From an uncultured Mediterranea sp. (GTDB lineage Bacteria; Bacteroidota; Bacteroidia; Bacteroidales; Bacteroidaceae): DNA of 32,615 nucleotides. Where the stretch lies: positions 1-32,615 of the forward strand of contig CAMGIP010000015.1 of assembly GCA_946056155.1 (NCBI GenBank), written 5' to 3'. This document shows, in pieces, positions 1 through 5,879 of this stretch (position 1 is its first letter; every line of letters starts with the position of its first letter). Made by a program: the position numbers and the translations under genes. The notes below the pieces were generated by a model. That model made no database searches. It had not been told where the DNA came from and saw nothing but the letters and a program-made list of their open reading frames with translations.

Positions 1-21
1 GCCTTAATGCAAAAAAGGAAA

Positions 22-55
22 AAAGAGGATGTGCCTATTTTGACACACCCTCTTT
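22..55 (-). terminator. Rho-independent terminator downstream of the SDR gene
   Basis: A 12-bp inverted repeat (22-33 with 44-55, one G/T-type mismatch) has a 10-nt loop. Read on the minus strand it is followed by a run of T. It lies about 175 bp past the SDR stop codon and could end that transcript. It also has a pyrimidine-rich tail on the plus strand, so a bidirectional role shared with a gene left of the window is possible. Confidence 0.55.
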
Positions 56-103
56 CTCTTATGAAAGGGGACACGGACAATCCGCTAACGACTGCAAAAA
101 TAA

Positions 104-226
104 CAGATAACAGTTTTGTTTTGGAGGGTATTTCCTCCTCTCTTTCTCCTCCCCCGTCAGCAGCTGCCGCAAAAATGTTCACAGTTCACAGTTCACAGTT
201 TGTTTTTCGAGGGAGGCTGTTATCTG
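104..226. repeat. Perfect 10-bp inverted repeat enclosing a 7-bp tandem repeat
   Basis: CAGATAACAG (104-113) and CTGTTATCTG (217-226) are perfect inverted copies; allowing one bulged base extends the match to about 13 bp. Between them are a pyrimidine-rich tract (about 127-156) and 3.4 copies of the 7-bp unit GTTCACA (177-200). No coding sequence is convincing here. The structure lies just downstream of the SDR gene. Its function is unknown. Confidence 0.5.
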
Positions 227-230
227 GTTA

Positions 231-989
231 TTATGCCTCTCTGTGAATCACACTCCCACTAGCTTGGTGTGTAGCCAGAATCAGTACCTCTGCAATCTGC
301 ACATGCTTTGGCGCGCTGGCGGCAAAGAAGGCTACATCGGCAATGTCAGCGCCTGTCAGCGGTTGGATGCCCTTATAGACCTTATCGGCACGTTCGTTGT
401 CGCCATGGAAACGCACGTTGCTGAAATTGGTCTCCACCAGACCAGGTTTCAGGTTGGTTACACGTACAGCAGATTCTGCTACGTCAATGCGCAATCCATC
501 GGTAATCACCTTGACGGCAGCCTTGGTTGCACAGTACACGTTACCTCCGGCATAGGCGGCATCTCCGGCCACGCTACCGATGTTGATGACGTGACCCTCG
601 TTACGCTTCACCATCCGTGGTACAATGAGGCGTGTCATGGTCAGGAGTCCCTTGATGTTGGTATCAATCATGGTATTCCAGTCTTCAGGGTCACCTTCGT
701 ACTCCTTTTCCAGGCCGAGTGCAAGACCCGCATTGTTGATGAGTACATCGATGGTTTGCCATTCCGGCTCCAGAGAATCTACTGCCAACTGGGCGGCTTC
801 TGCATCTCGAACATCAAACACCAGCGTCTTGACCTTTGTACCCTCTGCTTCGAGCTCCACTTTGATTTTGTCTAATACATCAGCGCGGCGAGCAGTAAGA
901 ATCAGATTGTAACCGCCTTCAGCAAACCGTCTGGCGCAAGCTTCACCTATGCCGCTTGTGGCACCCGTTATAAGTGCGATTTTTTTCAT
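231..989 (-). CDS. ydfG: YdfG-like short-chain dehydrogenase (SDR family, NADP-dependent)
   Basis: This 252-residue cytoplasmic oxidoreductase is very similar along its whole length to E. coli YdfG, an NADP-dependent 3-hydroxy acid dehydrogenase that also reduces malonic semialdehyde and oxidises serine and allo-threonine. Visible landmarks are the Rossmann motif TGATSGIG (residues 8-15), NNAG (85-88), the catalytic Ser139 in INIGS, and the YxxxK pair Tyr152/Lys156. The segment PGLVETNFSNVRF (about 182-194) matches the family. Length is close to the E. coli enzyme (248). The ATG start sits about 60 bp downstream of a good Bacteroidetes promoter. It is transcribed alone, divergently from the GH3 gene. 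The exact physiological substrate cannot be read from sequence. Confidence 0.88.
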   Translation of the reverse strand: MKKIALITGATSGIGEACARRFAEGGYNLILTARRADVLDKIKVELEAEGTKVKTLVFDVRDAEAAQLAVDSLEPEWQTIDVLINNAGLALGLEKEYEGDPEDWNTMIDTNIKGLLTMTRLIVPRMVKRNEGHVINIGSVAGDAAYAGGNVYCATKAAVKVITDGLRIDVAESAVRVTNLKPGLVETNFSNVRFHGDNERADKVYKGIQPLTGADIADVAFFAASAPKHVQIAEVLILATHQASGSVIHREA

Positions 990-1048
990 TGTCTTAAGTT
1001 CTAAATTGTTGTTTACCGTTACTCCCCTGTAGGGGACTATTGCTCTTG

Positions 1049-1080
1049 CAAAAATAGGAAGAATTTATCTTATACCCAAA
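1049..1080 (-). promoter_or_regulatory. Bacteroidetes-type promoter for the SDR gene
   Basis: On the minus strand there is a -33 TTTG (1077-1080), a 20-bp spacer, and a -7 box TATTTTTG (1049-1056). This is a full match to the TTTG-N19-21-TAnnTTTG pattern, about 60 bp upstream of the SDR start. Confidence 0.75.
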
Positions 1081-1289
1081 TATTATTTTGTTGTAGGCAT
1101 TAACACCTGCGATGAAGGCATATATTAGCTACCACAATTGCTTGTAATTGATGAGTATCTTTTCATTTGTTTCGAATAATCAAGATGAATAATGGTGCAA
1201 AAATTGCGTATATTCTAGACTTTTTAGTGTATTATTCGTTTCTTCTGCTATCTGTCGTTAGTGGTTTCAGTAGATAAGTGCCTCATAGT

Positions 1290-1321
1290 CTTGCACGGCT
1301 AATGGAAATAGTGTATTTTTG
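1290..1321 (+). promoter_or_regulatory. Bacteroidetes-type promoter for the first GH3 gene
   Basis: A -7 box TATTTTTG (1314-1321) follows a partial -33 CTTG (1290-1293) at 20 bp. The -7 box runs over the possible GTG start at 1321, so that codon would lie outside the transcript. Translation must begin downstream, at ATG 1357. Confidence 0.7.
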
Positions 1322-1356
1322 TGCTCGCAGAATTAACTCTTATATTAGTCAAAACC

Positions 1357-3954
1357 ATGAAAATTTGTAATAGAAGATTGCCATACGGCATGATGACCTT
1401 GGCCATATCGCTAATGACTATTGGCCTTTCAGCACAAACGGTATTACCTTATCAAGACATTACATTGACACCAGAACAGCGGGCAGACGACCTGATTCAA
1501 CGCCTCACTTTAGAGGAGAAGGTCAACCTCATGATGGACCAGTCGCCCGCTATCCCTCGACTGGGAATACCCAGCTTCCAATGGTGGAACGAGGCTCTAC
1601 ACGGGGTGGGCCGAAACGGCTATACTACGGTTTTCCCTATTACGATGGCCATGGCCGCTTCGTGGGACGATCAGCTGCTTCAGCAATGTTTTGATGCCGT
1701 GAGTGATGAGGCGCGAATCAAGAACAACCAGGCAAAGGCTAATCATGAGATGAACCGCTACCAATGTCTCTCGTTCTGGACACCAAATATCAATATCTTT
1801 CGTGATCCGCGATGGGGAAGGGGACAAGAGACCTATGGTGAAGACCCTTATTTGACCTCACGCATGGGCTTGGCCGTAGTCAATGGCCTACAGGGAGAGA
1901 AGAATGAAAAATACAAGAAATTGCTGGCCTGTGCCAAACACTTTGCCGTTCATTCCGGGCCTGAATGGAACCGCCATACATTCAATATTGAGAATCTTCC
2001 AGAGCGCGACCTCTGGGAAACTTACCTCCCAGCTTTCAAGGCACTTGTTCAGCAGGGTGAGGTGGCTGAGGTGATGTGCGCCTACCAGCGCATTGATGGT
2101 GACCCCTGTTGCGGTAATAACCGCTACTTGCAGCAAATTCTGCGCGAGGAGTGGGGATTCCAAGGCGTTGTGGTTAGCGACTGTGGGGCTATACGCGATT
2201 TCTATATGAAGGACTGCCATGCGGTTTCTCCTACCCCCAGTCATGCGGCAGGAAAGGCTGTTCGTACAGGAACGGATCTGGAATGCGGATCAGTTTACAA
2301 AAATCTGCCCACCGCTTTACAGGAAGGTGAGGTCTCGATGGAATCCATTGACCGTTCGCTGAAGCGCTTGCTGGTAGCTCGAATCCGTTTGGGTGACCTT
2401 GACCCTCAGAATCTTGTACCTTGGTCAACTATTCCTCAAGAGCGCCTCTGCTCAAAAGAACATAAGGCGTTGGCTTATCGCATGGCTCAGGAGAGTATGG
2501 TGCTTCTACATAACAGGAATAACGTCCTTCCATTAAAGAAAGAGGGAATCAACCTGGTGGTCATGGGTCCCAATGCGACCGACAGCGTGATGCAATGGGG
2601 TAACTACAGCGGCTATCCTACGCAAACGGTAACTATCTATCAAGGTATAGAAAACAAGCTGAAGGGTAAGGGGAAGGTGAGATATGTAGGCGGCTGCGGA
2701 TTGGTAAGCAATCTGGTTAGAAGCAGCCGCTTTGGAAACCTCAAGACACCCACAGGGGAAAGAGGAATGGCGGTCAGCTATTGGAACAATACCACAATGC
2801 AGGGTGCGCCTATTGCCCAAAAGATTCTGACTACGCCCTTCTCCTTGAATAACGGAGGCAATACCGTTTTCGCACCTGGGGTATCGCTTGAAAGTTTTAC
2901 AGGCTGTTATCAAGCCGTCTTTGAACCACAGCAGGAAGAGGATATTGTCTTTGATCTGGAGGCAGACGATGGTTTTCGCGTCATCATCAACAGAGACACC
3001 TTGAGCAACCGTTTCTATCAGGCCCATGGCGTGCAAAAATGGACCAAATCCTATCACGTCAAGCCAGGTCAGAAGTACGCTATTCAGATTGATTATCTCC
3101 AGAAGTTTGGCATGGCGCACATGCAGTTCGACCTCTATGCACAGCAAGAGAAATCGAAGACAGAGATACTTTCAGAGGTAGGCGATGCGGATTATGTCAT
3201 TTTCGTGGGCGGTATCTCTCCCAGTTTGGAGGGTGAAGAGATGCAGGTAAATGCTTACGGCTTCAAGGGTGGAGACCGTACGGATATCCAGTTGCCAGCT
3301 TGCCAGCGCGACCTGATTCAATCACTTCATGAGGCGGGAAAGCGTGTTATTTACATCAACTGTTCAGGTTCAGCCATCGCTCTGGTACCCGAGGTAGCCC
3401 ACAGCGAGGCCATTCTTCAGGCTTGGTATCCAGGCGAACGCGGAGGAGATGCGGTAGCCGATGTGCTGTTTGGTGATTATAATCCCTCAGGAAAACTGCC
3501 CGTGACCTTCTATCGTTCAGTAGATGACCTGCCAGATTTCCTTGATTATACCATGGCCAACCGCACCTATCGCTACTTCAATGGAGAACCGCTGTGGGCG
3601 TTTGGTTACGGCCTTAGCTATACCACCTTTGCTTTCGATAGGCCAAAGTATAAGATGGGTGAGCTTACTGTAAAGGTGACAAATACAGGCACGCGAGATG
3701 GCGAAGAGGTGGTTCAGGTCTATCTTCGTAGGATGTCCGATGTCAAAGGCCCAAAGAAGTCGCTCAGGGCCTTCAAACGCATCTCGTTGAAGGCGGGTGA
3801 AACGCAACATGTCACCATAGACCTCCCTCGCGAGGCTTTCGAGACGTGGGACGAAACCACTAACACTATGCGAGTGATTTCAGGCCAGTACGAGCTGATG
3901 GTAGGTCAAAGCAGCCGCGACAGCGATCTCAAAAAGATAAAGGTCAAGATTTGA
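1357..3954 (+). CDS. Exported GH3 glycoside hydrolase with PA14 insert (beta-xylosidase/beta-glucosidase type)
   Basis: The enzyme removes terminal beta-linked sugars from oligosaccharides by the retaining GH3 mechanism. With the ATG at 1357 it has 865 residues and a signal peptide ending near SAQ (residue 27). Order: GH3 N-terminal barrel, with the KHFAVHSGPE segment near 194-203 and the nucleophile Asp275 in VVVSDCGAI; GH3 C-terminal domain from about 380; a PA14-like insert at about 470-600, which usually shapes the substrate pocket; the loop with EGEE (about 625-628), a likely source of the acid/base Glu; and a C-terminal fibronectin-III-like domain from about 765. The SDCGAI nucleophile context resembles xylan beta-xylosidases such as the Prevotella Xyl3 enzymes, so xylosidase is my first guess, but specificity is not proven. 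A longer GTG start at 1321 is rejected because the promoter overlaps it. No terminator hairpin was found after the stop. Confidence 0.9.
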   Translation: MKICNRRLPYGMMTLAISLMTIGLSAQTVLPYQDITLTPEQRADDLIQRLTLEEKVNLMMDQSPAIPRLGIPSFQWWNEALHGVGRNGYTTVFPITMAMAASWDDQLLQQCFDAVSDEARIKNNQAKANHEMNRYQCLSFWTPNINIFRDPRWGRGQETYGEDPYLTSRMGLAVVNGLQGEKNEKYKKLLACAKHFAVHSGPEWNRHTFNIENLPERDLWETYLPAFKALVQQGEVAEVMCAYQRIDGDPCCGNNRYLQQILREEWGFQGVVVSDCGAIRDFYMKDCHAVSPTPSHAAGKAVRTGTDLECGSVYKNLPTALQEGEVSMESIDRSLKRLLVARIRLGDLDPQNLVPWSTIPQERLCSKEHKALAYRMAQESMVLLHNRNNVLPLKKEGINLVVMGPNATDSVMQWGNYSGYPTQTVTIYQGIENKLKGKGKVRYVGGCGLVSNLVRSSRFGNLKTPTGERGMAVSYWNNTTMQGAPIAQKILTTPFSLNNGGNTVFAPGVSLESFTGCYQAVFEPQQEEDIVFDLEADDGFRVIINRDTLSNRFYQAHGVQKWTKSYHVKPGQKYAIQIDYLQKFGMAHMQFDLYAQQEKSKTEILSEVGDADYVIFVGGISPSLEGEEMQVNAYGFKGGDRTDIQLPACQRDLIQSLHEAGKRVIYINCSGSAIALVPEVAHSEAILQAWYPGERGGDAVADVLFGDYNPSGKLPVTFYRSVDDLPDFLDYTMANRTYRYFNGEPLWAFGYGLSYTTFAFDRPKYKMGELTVKVTNTGTRDGEEVVQVYLRRMSDVKGPKKSLRAFKRISLKAGETQHVTIDLPREAFETWDETTNTMRVISGQYELMVGQSSRDSDLKKIKVKI

Positions 3955-4020
3955 CCCCATCTGTTATTTTGCTGACCCAGGGGCGGGTAGGTACATGCCG
4001 TACATGGTGAGGTTGTTCTC

Positions 4021-4217
4021 GCGAGCATATTTTCTTTTGCATTCGGTTTGTATTCTTTAAATAAGATAAACTGCACCTCAGCAAAAAAATATGCGAGCAT
4101 ATTTTCTTTTGCATTCGGTTTGTATTATCTTTGCTTCGCGAAGATAGGCGGCGCCTCAGCATTGCCCAAAAAAAGCGAGCTTTTTTTTGGTAATGCATTC
4201 GGCTTGCACTATCTTTG
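4021..4217 (+). repeat. Three-copy promoter-bearing repeat upstream of the peptidase gene
   Basis: Copies 1 (4021-4054) and 2 (4093-4126) are identical over 34 bp with a 72-bp period. A diverged copy 3 (4175-4217) keeps GCGAGC, a T-rich tract and GCATTCGG. Copies 2 and 3 also share an upstream CCTCAGCA (4076 and 4154) and end in the -7 box TATCTTTG (4126-4133 and 4210-4217). Copy 1 has lost that box. Each intact -7 box is mirrored downstream (TATCTT/AAGATA at 4126-4146; TCTTTG/CAAAGA at 4212-4228). Confidence 0.8.
4186..4217 (+). promoter_or_regulatory. Promoter of the C1B peptidase gene
   Basis: A -33 TTTG (4186-4189), 20-bp spacer and -7 TATCTTTG (4210-4217) make a full consensus match, 31 bp upstream of the ATG at 4249. 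The upstream repeat copy contributes a second -7 box (4126-4133) with only a weak -33, so tandem promoters are possible. Confidence 0.8.
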
Positions 4218-4248
4218 TCCCCCAAAGAATCTCTAACGAAATACTCTT

Positions 4249-5433
4249 ATGATGAAAAAATCCATTCTTGTGGCCGTAATGGGCCTCACAACTCTGAGCG
4301 CAATGGCTCAGGAAACACCGAAAGAGGGTTTTGAATTTACTACCGTGAAAGAGAACCCTATCACCTCTGTAAAGAACCAAAACCGCTCAAGCACGTGCTG
4401 GAGTTTCTCCAGCATGGCCTTCTTCGAAAGCGAACTGCTGCGCATGGGCAAGGGTACGTTCGACCTCTCTGAGATGTTTGTCGTTCACCACACCATGCAG
4501 GACCGCGCGGTAAACTATGTACGCTATCACGGTGACAACTCTTTCTCTCCGGGCGGTAGCTTCTACGATGCTATCTTCTGCCTGAAGAACTACGGCTTGG
4601 TGCCGCAGGAGGCAATGCCCGGCATCATGTATGGCGATACACTGCCTGTACACAACGAGCTGGATGCAGTGGCTGGCGGCTATGTCAACGCTATCGCCAA
4701 GAGCCGTCTGACCAAACTTACTCCCGTATGGAAGAAGGGACTGAGCGCTATCTATGACACCTACCTGGGTGCTTGCCCCGAGACCTTCACCTATGAGGGC
4801 AAGGAATATACGCCGAAGAGCTTCGCCGCATCGTTGGGCCTCAACCCTGACGACTATGTGTCACTCACCTCTTACACGCACCACCCCTTCTATGAACAGT
4901 TCATCATCGAAATCCAGGACAACTGGCGCAACGGCCTCTCCTGGAACCTGCCTATCGATGAGCTGATGGCTGTCATGGACAATGCCATCCAGAAAGGTTA
5001 CACCTTTGCGTGGGGAAGCGACGTGAGCGAACAGGGATTCACCCGCAACGGTATCGCTGTGATGCCGGATGCCGAGAAGGCCGCTGAACTGAGCGGTAGC
5101 GATATGGCCCGCTGGACGGGTATGGCTCCTGCTGACAAGCGTGCCGAACTGACCAAGAAGCCCTCACCCGAAATCGATGTGACGCAGGAGATGCGCCAAG
5201 TGGCGTTCGACAACTGGGAGACCACCGATGACCACGGTATGCTCATCTACGGTATCGCCAAGGACCAGACTGGCAAGGAGTACTTCATGGTGAAGAACTC
5301 ATGGGGCACCAACAACAAGTACCAGGGCACATGGTATGCCTCCAAGGCTTTCGTGGCTTACAAGACCATGAACATCGTGGTGCACAAGGATGCGCTGCCT
5401 AAGGCTATCGCTAAAAAACTGGGCATCAAGTAA
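4249..5433 (+). CDS. pepC: Exported C1B cysteine peptidase (aminopeptidase C / bleomycin hydrolase family)
   Basis: This is a papain-fold aminopeptidase, expected to trim N-terminal residues from peptides; family members form hexamers with the active sites inside. The 394 residues start with a signal peptide (MMKKSILVAV, cut near AMAQ, residue 21), so the enzyme acts in the periplasm or beyond, unlike cytosolic PepC of lactic bacteria. The oxyanion Gln44 and nucleophile Cys50 lie in NQNRSSTCWSFSS, the catalytic His329 in TTDDHGM, and Asn350 in VKNSWG, so the triad is complete. It is shorter than bleomycin hydrolases (about 450). It has its own strong promoter and terminator and is therefore monocistronic, although it sits between two GH3 genes in the same direction. 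The strong signals suggest high expression. Confidence 0.88.
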   Translation: MMKKSILVAVMGLTTLSAMAQETPKEGFEFTTVKENPITSVKNQNRSSTCWSFSSMAFFESELLRMGKGTFDLSEMFVVHHTMQDRAVNYVRYHGDNSFSPGGSFYDAIFCLKNYGLVPQEAMPGIMYGDTLPVHNELDAVAGGYVNAIAKSRLTKLTPVWKKGLSAIYDTYLGACPETFTYEGKEYTPKSFAASLGLNPDDYVSLTSYTHHPFYEQFIIEIQDNWRNGLSWNLPIDELMAVMDNAIQKGYTFAWGSDVSEQGFTRNGIAVMPDAEKAAELSGSDMARWTGMAPADKRAELTKKPSPEIDVTQEMRQVAFDNWETTDDHGMLIYGIAKDQTGKEYFMVKNSWGTNNKYQGTWYASKAFVAYKTMNIVVHKDALPKAIAKKLGIK

Positions 5434-5464
5434 ATTCACTTGAGTTTACCCCTTTTCCCCATAG

Positions 5465-5500
5465 AGCGTCTGCGAATCATCTCCGCAGACGCTTTTTTTT
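5465..5500 (+). terminator. Strong rho-independent terminator of pepC
   Basis: A perfect 10-bp stem (AGCGTCTGCG at 5465-5474 with 5484-5493) closes a 9-nt loop and is followed by eight T (to 5500), 31 bp after the pepC stop. Confidence 0.92.
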
Positions 5501-5692
5501 GCACAGTCCCCGACCCTCTTCCGCACAGCCCTGACCCTCTTTCGCACAGCCCCGATCCTCTTTCGCACAGTCCCCGACCCTCTTCCGCACAGCCCCGACC
5601 CTCTTTCGCACAGCCCCGACCCTCTTTCGCACAGCCCCCGACCTCTTCCGCACAGCCCCCGACACTCTTCCGCACAGCCCCGACCGACTTCC
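5501..5692. repeat. Nine-copy 21-22 bp tandem repeat
   Basis: Nine head-to-tail units of 21-22 bp begin GCACAG and follow the pattern GCACAGCCCCGACCCTCTTC with small substitutions. The array starts immediately after the T-run of the pepC terminator. The units are C-rich on the plus strand and contain almost no G outside two fixed positions. Period 21 or 22 keeps long open frames on both strands, which explains apparent Pro/Ser-rich or Arg/Gly-rich frames here. I do not think these are genes. The rest of the spacer (5693-5879) holds the next promoter. Confidence 0.9.
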
Positions 5693-5791
5693 CCATCTCC
5701 CAGCTTTGGCGCAGGCGGAAGAGAGAGGCTTCACCCTTTCAGACAATCCGTTTGCTCATTCTATCAGAAATGTTAAAAAGAGAAGCCGATA

Positions 5792-5823
5792 TTTCCATCT
5801 TTCAGCAATAGTTCCTATATTTG
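5792..5823 (+). promoter_or_regulatory. Promoter of the second GH3 gene
   Basis: A -7 box TATATTTG (5816-5823) follows a near-match -33 TTTC (5792-5795) at 20 bp, 56 bp upstream of the ATG at 5880. Confidence 0.65.
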
Positions 5824-5879
5824 TCGGGAATACAGTATCCAGAGAACAAATTACCTTAACATAACAAAAACATCAAATC

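Larger units (their letters stand above)
990..1356. other. Divergent intergenic promoter region between SDR and GH3 genes
   Basis: This 367-bp, rather AT-rich spacer holds no convincing gene. It carries the leftward SDR promoter and the rightward GH3 promoter described separately. No clear operator palindrome was seen between them. Confidence 0.6.

Noticed and set aside
1321..1356. N-terminal extension of the first GH3 gene from GTG
   Set aside because: The -7 box of its promoter ends at 1321 and the signal peptide begins at 1357.
4048..4236. Small open frames across the promoter repeats
   Set aside because: They arise from the duplicated promoter sequence itself and overlap the pepC -7 box.
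5436..5811. Open reading frames on both strands across the pepC terminator and repeat array
   Set aside because: They are created by the 21/22-bp period, give Pro/Ser- or Arg/Gly-rich low-complexity products, and run through a strong terminator; neither has a promoter of its own.
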